Source: Nymphaea colorata (taxonomy: Eukaryota; Streptophyta; Magnoliopsida; Nymphaeales; Nymphaeaceae). From it: a DNA stretch of 64,000 nt. The notes under the pieces are model-generated. The model searched no databases. It was not told the DNA's origin and worked only from the letters and a program-made list of their open reading frames with translations. This document shows positions 45,048 through 55,461 of the stretch, piece by piece. The position numbers and the translations under genes are program-made. The stretch spans positions 20,553,934 to 20,617,933 of the forward strand of contig NC_045138.2 of assembly GCF_008831285.2 (NCBI RefSeq), written 5' to 3'. Numbering within the stretch: the stretch's first letter is position 1; the number at the start of each line of letters is the position of its first letter.

Positions 45048-45364
45048 TGTTGTTTTTTTTTTTTCCTTCCCAATTCCACTTTGGAAGGAGCAGAACCCAT
45101 ATATTTCTTCATCAATCATCCCAAAACAAATCACCATACAACCAGTTCATTAAAAGACACGGCCATTCACACGATATATATAACAAAAAGCAAAAAAAAA
45201 TATCTAGCAACACATTACAACAGAAAACACCTTCTTAACTTAATTTATAACTGCAAAAGTTATATATTTGTTCCCAAAAACATTAAACAGAAATTGTCCA
45301 CAAAAGTAACATGAGTACGAATCCACAAAAGGGTGTACTTTCTACTAAGAAGAAAAAACAAAGT

Positions 45365-45691
45365 TCAATGAGTACATATCCAACAAAGAAAACATGTAAT
45401 CACAAAACAAGTAATCCAACATTTCTGGCTGCACTTTCGTTCTTCAAACTTCGTGTCTTCTATATCTTGCTTTGCGATGACATCTTCAATGAGTGGAGAC
45501 CTGCTTGCTTGCACACCATACTTGTTCTGGAGATACTCATGCATGTGATTTTCTGCTACTTGTAATGAATTAAACGATCTGAAAACGGCACCCTTGTACC
45601 GATAGACTAATGGTTGGCACCGCTCCCAGCTGTCATATATGCCTCGCTCACGTCCTTCGAAAACCACATAGTACTTTTGGTGGGGCATCAT
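45365..45691 (-). CDS. Small protein with RNase H1 N-terminal (viroplasmin-type) domain, inside the Harbinger element
   Basis: From the first useful ATG (45691) the frame codes 108 residues. Residues 5-50 carry YYVVFEGRERGIYDSW, ERC, YKGAVFRSFNSL and AENHMHEYL, which follow the RNase H1 N-terminal pattern Y-V-V-GR-PGIY-SW--C---V-G--GA-F-SF-S---A. This small fold binds RNA/DNA hybrids or double-stranded RNA. No RNase H catalytic domain follows. The C-terminal half is charged, then Cys-rich with a hydrophobic end. It lies 57 bp downstream of the transposase stop, same strand; an acceptor-like CAG (45702-45704) precedes it, so it may be an exon of a longer transcript. The role is unknown. The domain call is an inference from motif order. 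Confidence 0.6.
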   Translation of the reverse strand: MMPHQKYYVVFEGRERGIYDSWERCQPLVYRYKGAVFRSFNSLQVAENHMHEYLQNKYGVQASRSPLIEDVIAKQDIEDTKFEERKCSQKCWITCFVITCFLCWICTH

Positions 45692-45747
45692 TTTCGTTGT
45701 CCTGTTGAAAAGAAAACAAATGTCAGACAATCAAACTGAAGAAGTAG

Positions 45748-47111
45748 TCAACATTTATAAACAAACTTACTAGTCAATTGATAATCTGTAAACATTTGAG
45801 ATGATATAGCTGCTCTCAAAGCATTGTTGCTTCCTCGCTGATGTGTTTGGCTTGCAATTTCAGGTTCGCTTAAGACGAAGTTATCAATCGAAGGTGCATC
45901 TTCATCATCAAATTGCTCGGCATTTGGATTGTGTTCAATTATGAAGTTGTGTAGTACACATGTAGCAAGAACAATTTGAGCTTGTTTTTGGAAAGGATAC
46001 TGAACTTGCATTTTCAATATTGGAAAACGACCTTTCAACATGCCGAAAGTTCTTTCTACTGTATTTCGAAGTGATGAATGCCTATGGTTGAATAATTCTT
46101 CTTCTGTTCTAGGTGAACGTGCTCCCCGAGTGTTAAACTCAGACATATGATAACGATGTCCTCGATAAGGTGTAAGCAAACCAACAATGTTTGGATACCC
46201 CCCATCAGCCAGATAAAATTTGCCTACAATTGAACACAATTTATTTATACATTGATACATGCTTCTTAATAAAAGACTGAACTGGTTGGTGGAACTACGT
46301 ACCTTCTGGGACAACAAATGGGTCTGTTTCATGATCTAGTGCATTGTACAATACTCTTGAGTCTGTTGCACTTCCTTCCCATCCAGCCAAAACGTAGTGG
46401 AATCTAGTATCTAGGCCGACTACAGCCATGACGTTTTGAGAAATGAAACCTTTTCTATTGCGAAACCTTGCTTGATCTGAAAAAGGAACCCAAGCCGGTA
46501 TATGTGTGCCATCGATTGCTCCTAAACAATTCTATATGACAAGGCAACTAGTTAGTCATGTTGTAGTTTGTCATGTTGTATGTGTCATGTTGAGTTCAAG
46601 ATGATGAAATTACCTCAAAATATGGAAAGAATCGTTTAGAATGTCGAATATGTGCTGGCATCATCTCATCATTGGGCCGGCGAACGTAATCCTTACCCAG
46701 TATACATATCGCTCGTAGCACTAGGCTGACATATTTACTTATTGTTTGTCCGGAATGTTGAAACGTATTTTGAACAGCACGATTCCGTTTATTATGTCCA
46801 ATTGTCAAAAGCAATATAGCTACTTGTTCTTCTACAGTAATGTCACGAGCATCCTCCAACAAATTTCTATTCCTTAGAATGTTGCACAATCTCATATATG
46901 TATGTCCTTCCATACGGAGTAAGTCCAAACAATTTCTAGGATGACCACGAAGCATTAGTTGGACAAAAGATGTACCAGCATCTCGAAATGGATGAACAAT
47001 CCTCCTAGACGATGGTCGGTCTTTCAACCAAAAGAAGATGAAGACAAAAACCATTCGAATGATGAAAAGCACTCGTTCATCGTCGTCATCGAACATGTCA
47101 AAATCAATCAT
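45748..47111 (-). CDS. PIF/Harbinger DDE transposase
   Basis: This enzyme cuts the element out and inserts it elsewhere, in the nucleus, together with the Myb-like partner. Three exons on the minus strand join in frame: 47111-46614, 46531-46303 and 46223-45748, with GTAATT...TAG and GTACGT...TAG borders, giving 400 residues, the family size. An acidic N-terminus leads to a helix-turn-helix region (residues about 60-140: VEEQVAILLLTIGHN...FQHSGQTISKYV). The catalytic triad is visible: D173 in GAIDGTHIP, D249 in YLADGGYP and E299 in NTVERTFGMLK. VLHNFIIEHNP near residue 340 is the usual C-terminal helix. I see no stop or frameshift, so the enzyme may be functional. A strong donor GTAAGT at 45770 suggests an alternative 3' end. 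Confidence 0.93.
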
Positions 47112-47290
47112 TTCGACTAAACTGCATATACATGTAAGGTACTTGAATAACAAAATCAATCATTTCAACTAAACTGCATATACATGTAAGGTACTTGAAT
47201 AACAAAATCAATCATTTCGACTAAACTGCATATACATGTAAGGTACTTGAATAACAAAATCAATCATTTCGACTAACCTGCAAATACATT
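47098..47290 (-). repeat. 52-bp tandem repeat over the transposase start
   Basis: CAAAATCAATCATTTCGACT plus AAACTGCATATACATG and TAAGGTACTTGAATAA is repeated about 3.6 times; the last copy differs (ACCTGCAAATACATTG). Read on the minus strand each unit contains the ATG that opens the transposase frame. Confidence 0.95.
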
Positions 47291-47405
47291 GCAGCAATTT
47301 CTCACTACATGGATGTTCATGGAATAAAAAGAAAAACACACAACAAATTGAACTTGTGCTAAATGAAACATACAAATAATTAAACTAACAGACATGGAAA
47401 CTTAC

Positions 47406-48362
47406 CTACAAATCACCAAGTCTACGCGACAACCATGTCAGCCGGTCTTCAGGTGGAACGTTGAGAAAGATCATGGAATTGGTTCCCTCTCCTAATAGGT
47501 CCAGACTCATCAGTCTCGTATGACTATCTAGTAGCCCTGTGTCCACCATCTCTTGTAAAATTTCACAACATTTGACATATTGAAACCCTCTAGAAGTATG
47601 TGTGAGGGAATCCACATTTTTAGCTATACCGTTCAACAAATTGTAATACATGTCATCGTTGGTTGACTTGTTCCGTTTTGACCTACGTGTACTTGTATTG
47701 GTTGTCGGATTCTCAGTTGTAGGAGTTGTAGGTAGTGGCGACTGTGTAAATGACTGTTCACTATCAGGCTGCATGTACGAAGGTGATGTCTGAGATGCAG
47801 GTGTACATGGGAGTGGTTCAGTCTCAGCTTCAAGCACGTTGTTTAATGTGACTGCGTTTTGCCCAGTTGCATGAGATTCGCCATATACCTCGGCGAACTC
47901 ATCATAGTATCTCCAGACTTTTGGACCTCTGTACTTTTTCCTATTTGGATATTTCTGAAAAAATTCATGTGTTCAAATATTGCAGAAGTAAATACATGTG
48001 AGACAAAACCTAACAATATTAATTTTATAATTTACCTCAATGTAGTCGTTCCATACTTGGGGGTCGACCTCAATGCATTTGTTAATTGGGTCGTAGCCAA
48101 ACCCACTTGTGTTCAACATTTCCTTCATCACTGTCAAGTTGGGTTTGGAATACTTCAATTTGTTTTTTATTTTGTCTTTCGTGAATTCTAGACCGAATCT
48201 ATCCATCATTGCTTTTTCAATAGCTGTGTATGCTTTGGGCTTCAAACCTCCACCGGATTTCATGCCAGGGATGCGTGACTGCTCCACAAGAAGCTGGACT
48301 AAGTAATCCATTTGTGGTTCAGTCCACGTAAGATTTTCTCTTGAAGGACCGCTGTCTTCCAT
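47406..48362 (-). CDS. Myb/SANT-like DNA-binding protein of the Harbinger element (ORF1)
   Basis: In PIF/Harbinger elements this protein binds DNA and helps carry the transposase into the nucleus. Exons 48362-48036 and 47954-47406 join at GAG|AAA with a GTAAAT...CAG intron, giving 291 residues. The Myb/SANT-like domain covers residues about 10-140: LTWTEPQMDYLVQLLVEQ near the start, IKNKLKYSKPNLTVMKEML in the middle, and after the join RGPKVWRYYDEFAEVYG. A Ser/Thr/Pro-rich linker (about residues 150-190) contains the basic STRRSKRNKS, a possible nuclear signal. The C-terminal ends GTNSMIFLNVPPEDRLTWL, a motif common in this family. The frame is unbroken. It lies about 295 bp upstream of the transposase, same strand. 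Confidence 0.9.
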
Positions 48363-50740
48363 GTTAACGTTTTGTATAATAATTCTTCACAGTAACAGTA
48401 ATATAAATCTAGCATGAAGAACATACGAGAAACAACGACAAAGGAGCATCAGAAACCATAAAAGCATAAGTAGACCTTTCATACACAGAAAAGAAAGGAC
48501 AAAAGACGTCAGCAATAAACTGCACTCTAAATCCAATGAAAGTGTTTTTGTGAGAACGATGAGCTAATGCTATATGTTATGTTCCATCCATAGAAAAGAT
48601 CATTACATGTTTTTCTTTCGTCAAAAACATATAAGAGAACAATAACTGAGAATAGAACAATAAGAGATGGTGACACAGTTTAAATATAAATGTGACCATA
48701 GTAAATCTAAAATCTGAACAAAACAAAGCTGTGAAAATAGAAAACACATCTAAATTCCAATAAAATATATAACACATCTAAATGTCAATAAAAAAATATA
48801 TAACACATCTAAATGTCAAATAAAATATATAAGGAACAACGATTAGATGCCACCAACTATAAGTTAAGCTAAAGCACTTTCATGTCTCCAAGGAGGGGGG
48901 GGGGGGCATGCAGGTGAAGGTGAAGCTAGACGAGGCTGAAAAGCATGTTCATATCTGTATTCTCAAATTCTAATTGCTAGTGAATCCATGTGAATGAAAA
49001 ATGTCCTTCCTTTAAGTAGATTTCAGTCAAATTTCCTCAAAATGATTCAAATATCATGGCTGTTTCTACTATTGTTGGGCCCATAAATGTCTCTTATACT
49101 TGTTCTTTTGGTTAACCTTCCTTTCGAGAAATGAAGTTTCTATCATCCAGTAATTACCATTCATGTTCTTATTTACTCACCCTGTTACAGGGACAGGAAT
49201 TGGACCCAGTGACTGCATTAACTGTGTAATGCTATTTGATAGCAGGTGCTTTCTTATTTTTGTTAATACGCACACACACACATGCATACGGAATTGTGTA
49301 TCAAATGGATTTAGTTCCAATTGGACCCAGTGACTGCATTAACTGAGTAATGCTATTTGATAGCAGGTGCTTCCAATGACAAAGTATATTGATACGATTT
49401 TCATTTTCAAAAACAAGGAGCCAACATAAAATATTTATGTTTTTTAGTTTATAAGTCATATTAAAGAAGTTTTTGTTCTCCCTTTTTTGGCTTATAAAAT
49501 GTCAACTGAACAAGAAGGACCTTCCGTTAATTATTAAACTTCTAGACGTGGACAAGTTTCAACTATAAGAGCTTTTGTGTAAACTCATATTTCACCAAAC
49601 TGTCTAAAATAGACAAGTCTTCAGCTTATTTAATAAATTTAACTTCTGTCTTCAAGAAATGAAGATTGGGAAAAAGTGTATAAAGCAGGAATTGCTCCAA
49701 AGTCTCTAAGGTGAATTGACCAACAAAATGTACCCATTTTAGAACAGTATGTTGTTAACTGTCTGCTCATTGGGTAGACTAAAAAAACAATCTTTTCGTA
49801 ACTTTACATCATAACTTTACAGGTAAAATAGATCTACTCTTAATTTCAAGAAATATTCAAACCCCATTCGACTCAAAAGGCTAGGCAGAGTGCCTGGTGA
49901 CTTGGTGTGGATTGGCTTACAGGTTACTGTGAACAGGACGCTGAGGTCCCACGTTTTTCACATCAAGCTGTTTGAGTGAGAGCACTTGCTCACAGCCAAA
50001 TCTTGTGGGTCCTGCAGCCACATGGAACTTGCACCAATTTGTCAAGGCCAATTATATGGCTGGAACCAGGACCATGAGCTTCCTCTCCCAGACCAGTCCA
50101 ACAGAACCTACAACTTCATAGCAGGTGTGGATACATTCACAACCACTTAACTATGAAAAGAAAAGCATTTGGTTTTGGTAGCCCACAACTTCACCAAATC
50201 ATTGATGACTAAACAAAGGCGTCAACAGCATAAGAAATTGAACACAGAGAGAGAGAGCAACTTCACCAAATAATTGAATGCCTAAACAAATGCATCAGCA
50301 ACAAAAGAAATATGATATTGGATGTAGCAAAGACGAGAGAAAGAGGGAGCAGAGCAGAAGAAGAACAGTTTATGCTCCTTTTGTCTTTGCATGGAACTGG
50401 GAACCACAAGAGAGTCATCCTATTTGACTTTGTAAAACAGGTAAAGGACACACCAAACTCACGGGCGGCCATTTTTGAAAGAAATATTTGAGCATCTTCC
50501 CTTTCTGCGTCTCTTGACAGTCCCAGATAGACAACCCATTATAAGTTATAAGGCACTGTGGTACTCTTAATGTTGGTCTTTCACAAAAGAACTTGAGAAG
50601 GCAGGACAGGAACTCCAGGAACAGAGATCGATTACTCATTTGTCAGATAGGTTCCTGTACAGGCAACTTGCGTCGCTGAAATCTAAGCCCCGTTTCTATC
50701 TAAGCACCCAAAGGCCGTAATAAGGGATAACATAATGAAA
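48363..50740. other. Non-coding interior of the Harbinger element
   Basis: No recognisable gene. Contents include a G-run (48895-48906), direct repeats of about 53 bp (ATTGGACCCAGTGACTGCAT plus the following TAACTGNGTAATGC and GATAGCAGGTGCTT at 49199 and 49319) and a (CA)n run between them. Confidence 0.5.
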
Positions 50741-50744
50741 CTCA

Positions 50745-51380
50745 GAGAAAAGAACGGCGATACTGATAACGAGATAAGGTTAAGGCAACCATTTCTATGC
50801 CTCCAGGGGCTAAGAGAAAAGAACGGCGATACTGTAGGCGATCATCTGCTTTATCAAGATAAAATTCATGCGAAAGAAACAGCACAGAGAAAGGGGGGAA
50901 ATGTGGGCAGCTAGCGACGGGGAGAGAGAGAGAGAGAGAGTGACAGAGAGATATACCGGCAGAAAAATGTCCGACGCCGGCCGCTTGAGGGTGTTGCGAC
51001 GGTCGACTGTGAAACCCTGACAGTGAGAAGGAACGAGGGAGGAAAAAAATTGGGGCATTAGTCTACGCGAAAAAAATGGGGGCATTTGAGGGTGCTACCC
51101 AGCACAGAGAAAGGGGGGAAATCTGGTGAAGAAAGGTAAGAAATGTGGGCAGCTAGCGACAGAGAGAGAGAAAGAGAGAGAGAGAGCGACAGAGAGATAT
51201 ACCGGCAGAAAAACCTCCGACGCCGGCCGCTTGAGGGTCTTGCGACGATCGACGGTGAGACCTGGCAGTGAGAAGGCACGAGGGAGGAGGAGTTGCGGAG
51301 GGAGGTCGAGCGTTGCGGAGGGACTTCGAGCGCTGCGGAGGGAGGTCGAGCGTTGCGGAGGGACTTCGAGCGCGGCAGCA
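50745..51380. repeat. GC-rich duplicated block near the right end of the Harbinger element
   Basis: A block starting CAGCACAGAGAAAGGGGGGA and containing GTGGGCAGCTAGCGAC, a (GA)n run, GATATACCGGCAGAAAAA, CGACGCCGGCCGCTTGAGGG and GAGAAGG occurs at about 50879-51043 and 51100-51290. AGAAAAGAACGGCGATACTG occurs twice just before (50749 and 50815). Then GCGGAGGGAGGTCGAGCGTT / GCGGAGGGACTTCGAGCG units of 18 bp alternate four to five times at 51294-51375. This CpG-rich part could hold the promoter for the minus-strand genes. Confidence 0.85.
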
Positions 51381-51400
51381 GAAAAGCATTGATGGGTATA

Positions 51401-51432
51401 TTTCGAGCGGGTGAAATTTCACCCGCTCGAAA
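51401..51432. repeat. 32-bp perfect palindrome near the right end of the Harbinger element
   Basis: TTTCGAGCGGGTGAAA is followed directly by its reverse complement. A second inverted word, GGTGAAATTTCACC, lies at 51443-51456. Both contain the GGGTGAAATT core that also follows the terminal repeat on the left. Confidence 0.95.
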
Positions 51433-51513
51433 GTCCGAGCTCGGTGAAATTTCACCCGCCCGTACAAATTTTTCCTCCCCCGCCCACTTTCACCTGCCCA
51501 TCAAACGGGGGCA

Positions 51514-51677
51514 ATTTTTATCCATCATAAAAAACATATTAGAGTTTTTAACGGGGGCAATTTCTTTAGAGAAAGATCACCACTGCTCCTCAACTTTCTT
51601 TCTTCTACGATTTTTCCATTCCCTTTATTTATCATCCTTTTTTTTACTCCATTTTCCTTAATTTCCATGGCATTGAA

Positions 51678-51741
<64 letters not shown>

Positions 51742-52231
51742 GTTTAATGAAACCCTTTTTGCTACGTCTTCAATCCTATATTTGAGTAGAGGCAAAAGAA
51801 GAGCTCCCATGCACTATGAAAGCGAAGAAAGTAGGGAAATTTCTATTTTTCGTCTTACCTTTTACTTTTATAATTTCAAAAAATGAAGCACTGTTTATTA
51901 TTCCCTAAAAGAGACAGTTTCCGTAAAGCTGTTAAAAAAGGGCCAACGTTGACTTTTTTTTTGTTAAAAAAAATACAAACACGTAGGTTCGCTTTTCAAG
52001 TTTACAAAAATTCACTTCATGCCCTTATATGTTTCTCGCCTTTTTAGACAATATTGTGTACACTGCTGTTCGTGCAGATGGAGAAATTCATGTTAACCAT
52101 TTCAAATTCAGATTTGATCAGTGACGTGTTTACTTAATTAGTTAGTTCCAAAAGGAACCGAGGTGCGTTTCTATCTTTATTTTTTCAAGAAAGACAAAAC
52201 AAATCAACCTGGAATTCACTCTTCCCGACTC
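51514..52231. repeat. Right copy of the direct duplication flanking the Harbinger element
   Basis: This 718-bp segment repeats 44070-44822, with a shorter (TA)n array (51687-51740). It continues into unique sequence leading to the aspartic protease gene, so this is probably the original position of the segment. Confidence 0.97.
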
Positions 52232-52520
52232 TTCTATGGAAGAATAAAGTGTGGAAAGTTTTCCATACCTGTAAACGCGCTCCAACCAATGGAAAAGGCT
52301 TCAGACACCAATCTTGCTTGCTGGATGCTGGTTAACAAGAAAAACGGAGAATATCCCAATTCGAAGCAATGTCTTAGTACTTTATCGAACTTTTGCTTCC
52401 TAACTTCCATAAAGCTTTGGTGGGTCCTCTTCTGTTTTCTTTTCTCAATGTCAGCCAAAAGTCTTTCTTTCTGCTTTCATGGCGACAGAGTCAAGTCCTC
52501 TCTCTCTCCTCCCACAGATG

Positions 52521-52528
52521 TATATAAG
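52521..52528 (+). promoter_or_regulatory. TATA box of the aspartic protease gene
   Basis: TATATAAG lies 92 bp before the start codon, with a CT-rich stretch just upstream (52498-52512). The intact host promoter is thus only about 290 bp from the edge of the duplicated segment. Confidence 0.65.
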
Positions 52529-52619
52529 GTGTTTGACGTGTTGGTTTTCTTGTGCTTCTTTTCCCGTATTGCGAACTGAGTAAAGAGGGGAGAGGGAGAC
52601 ACGAGACGAGGGGAGAAAA

Positions 52620-55383
52620 ATGAGGCGCTCTCATCTGCTGCCAATTGTGAGGTGCGTGGCAGCAGTAACGCTCCTCTCTTGCTGCTGCTGCTGCCTGGCT
52701 GCGGAAGGCGGCAGTGAGGTGGATGGTAGCTCACTTCTCCTCCAAAGCCACCTCCGAAAGTCCACTGTCATCTTCCCCATGAACGGCAGCGTCTATCCTG
52801 ATGGGTGGGTATTAAGATACTCTCTCTCTCTCATTCACGCACGCACACAGACACAGGCTTATGGATGATGACGAATCATAGTCTAAATGGGTAAAATCGA
52901 AAAACAAATCAAATTACAGTTATTCGACATGTTTTATTGATTTTATGTGGCTTGTCTGGTTGAATCCTCAAAATTACCTCAACAAATGGTGGAAAATCGC
53001 ATCCCATCAAGGGAGACTCTGCCGGATTCACGGTGACCAAGTCAATTTGAATCTCTTGGATTAGGGCCAACACGACTCTGGTTTCTTGCAGTTTTCAGTT
53101 TTGAAATCCCATCTGTGAATAAACAGTACCATGAGAAGATGGGGAGGCTTATTTCTGCGCTTGCCCGCAAGTTTTGATGTTACCTAAGAATTTCACGGCG
53201 AAGCCTGCCATCCGAGCGTCTAAGATCACCACCTTTCTTCATTTGCCATGCTAAAATGAATCTCTAATATTCCCCAACTCTGGCCCCTGTTCAACTGAAA
53301 TGAACCGAATCAGAGTGAAGATCGTGTTTAAGAAATGACCCGAATATCATCATGATCGTCTCAATGAATAGCTGGTGTTCTGCAGGCTTTTCTATGTAAC
53401 TATGTGGATTGGCAAGCCTCCCAAACCATACTTCCTTGATGTGGACACAGGGAGTGACCTTACTTGGCTCCAATGTGATGCCCCCTGCATTAGTTGCTCT
53501 CAGGTAATAAAAAATGGCAACTGTTGAGCAAAGCTATGATGATTTCTGTTATAATCTGCTTTTCGTTCTTTTGGTTTGTCTGTATTTACCGATGGCATCC
53601 ATCTTGTAAACGCTTGTAGGGAGCGCACCCTCTCTACAAACCAAAGAAGACCAACTTGGTTCCTTGTGGGGATCCGCAATGCATTTCTTTGGGTTCACTA
53701 AGGGAGTATGAATGTGAAAAGCCAGACCAGCAATGCGACTATTTGATTGAATATGCAGATCGCAGTTCGTCACTCGGTGTCATTGTGAAGGAAACCTTCT
53801 ACCTTCGTTCTGCAAGTGGTACCCTGCTTCGTCCTTCTCTTTCATTCGGGTAAGTCGCCATGCTTTGAAAGGATGGATGGATGCATATTGCTGGATGTTC
53901 ATGATAAAACTGCTTCTCATAATTCATATCCGGTTCGCTATTGTTTGCAGTTGTGGATATGATCAACGAGGCTCCTTAGCGAATCTTCAATCTGCTGCTG
54001 ATGGCATACTCGGCCTTGGCAGTGGGAAACCGAGCATTGTTTCTCAGTTGAAGGATCATGGAATTGCCACAAATGTGATTGGCCATTGTATCAGTCCACA
54101 GGGAAAAGTAGGGTACCTTTTCTTTGGCGATGATCTTGTACCTTCTACTAAAAGTGCTACATGGATTGCAATGCACAGCCATCCATCAGGGTAATTAGCT
54201 CTCCACATATTCTCTTCCTAGAGAGTCTATGGTTTCAAATCCTTTTATCTCTTCTCTTCGTTTACATTGTTGCTCTTACTTGAACCTTAAGTATTTTAAA
54301 GAAAGTAGCTGTTGTCGTACCATATTTTGTTGGTTTAATGCATTCAGTATATGTTGCCTCACATGTCAATTTGCCTAAAATTTTGTTTACATATGAAGAG
54401 AAAAAATATGGTGCTTCTAGCCTATTGAAATCCCTTTTCTAAGGCGCTGGTGTGCCAACCATGCAATCAGACACCTAGGTTCCTGGTCTTGTACCTTAGT
54501 TATAAGCATGGATGTTTCCCTTTGCTAATGAATTACAGAATGCAGTGAAAGTAGAACTTTTTTTGTGGCTAAACCTTGGGCTTCATATGTTCAGGAAATA
54601 CTCCCCTGGACCTGCAGACCTGGTTTTAGGCAAGCAGCGGATTAAAGATCTTATGGTCATCTTTGATAGTGGCAGCTCATACACTTACTTCACTTCCCGT
54701 GTATATGAGGTGCTGCTCTCAGAGGTCAGTTCAAATGAAACAGGTGGAAGGAAAGCCTTTCTAGTTATACTATTCCATCTCCTTGACAAAGCACCTCATT
54801 TCTGTGTTCTCAGATAAGCAAAGATCTTTCAGGAAAGCCCATCAAGAAAACGAGAGAGGATATAGCACTGCCCTTGTGCTGGCAAGGTCCAAAGGCATTC
54901 ACTTCTTTTTCTGAAGTCAACAATTACTTCAAGCAAATGGTTCTGGAATTCAAGAACAGCAAGAAAGCTAAGCTTACAATGTCGCCAGAAAATTATTTGA
55001 TCATCACTGTATGTGTCTCCATCACATGAGTTCCTATCCTGATCCTTTTACTGCTTTTTTAAGTTTTAGAAAGGGAAAAACAAAAAAGTGACACTGAATT
55101 TTCTTCAGGCACAGGGAAATGTATGCTTGGGCATCCTGAATGGAACTGAGGTAGACCTTGGCGACCTGAATCTTATTGGAGGTAATAATGGTTGAAATGA
55201 ACTGCACTTGACATTGTCACAAGTGATGAATCTAAACTGCGAGAATTGATCTTCTTTTGGCCTCTGTTCTCAGACATCTCGATGCAATCACATGTGATCG
55301 TGTATGACAACGAGAATCATCAGATTGGCTGGGCGCCTGCAAACTGCAACAGGCTTCCAATGTTCGAAGCACATTCTTTGTGA
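52620..55383 (+). CDS. Nucellin/Asp1-like aspartic protease (family A1)
   Basis: Plant A1 proteases of this type are secreted or endomembrane enzymes that cut peptide bonds with two Asp residues. Eight exons join in frame: 52620-52804, 53386-53503, 53620-53849, 53951-54190, 54595-54724, 54814-55008, 55109-55181 and 55274-55383, all GT...AG, giving 426 residues. Residues 1-28 form a signal peptide (basic start, then VAAVTLLSCCCCCLA). The first active site is FLDVDTGSDLTWLQCD (exon 2), the second VIFDSGSSYTYF (exon 5). Exon 3 has the Cys-rich insert (VPCGDPQC, CEKPDQQCDYLIEYAD). Exons 7-8 show GNVCLGILNGTEV, DISMQSHVIVYDNE and IGWAPANC. No break is seen. An alternative last exon (55462-55570) is possible. 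Confidence 0.95.
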
Positions 55384-55461
55384 ACTTAGTTTCTTATTTT
55401 TGCAAGGTTAGTAATTAGCTAACTATGAACAGATATCTCTGACCTCTTTTCTTCTGCACAG

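Larger units (their letters stand above)
44823..51512 (-). mobile_element. PIF/Harbinger-type DNA transposon, apparently complete
   Basis: The left end GGGCCCGTTTGATGGGCGGG and the reverse complement of the right end GCCCCCGTTTGATGGGCAGG are inverted repeats of about 25 bp (both run on into GTGAAA). The 6690-bp interior has, all on the minus strand, a Myb/SANT-like gene (48362-47406), a DDE transposase gene (47111-45748) and a small RNase H1 N-terminal-like gene (45691-45365). The first two are the normal pair of PIF/Harbinger elements. No TTA/TAA duplication is present; both ends abut copies of one host segment. The part upstream of the genes (48.4-51.4 kb) has repeats but no gene I recognise. 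Confidence 0.9.

Noticed and set aside
44070-52231. LTR retrotransposon with 0.72-0.75-kb LTRs
   Set aside because: The repeats do not start TG or end CA, there is no primer site or 5-bp duplication, and the interior has its own inverted ends and a DDE transposase.
52163-52579. 138-residue frame just upstream of the protease
   Set aside because: It overlaps the end of the duplicated segment, the TATA box and the leader; no family resemblance.
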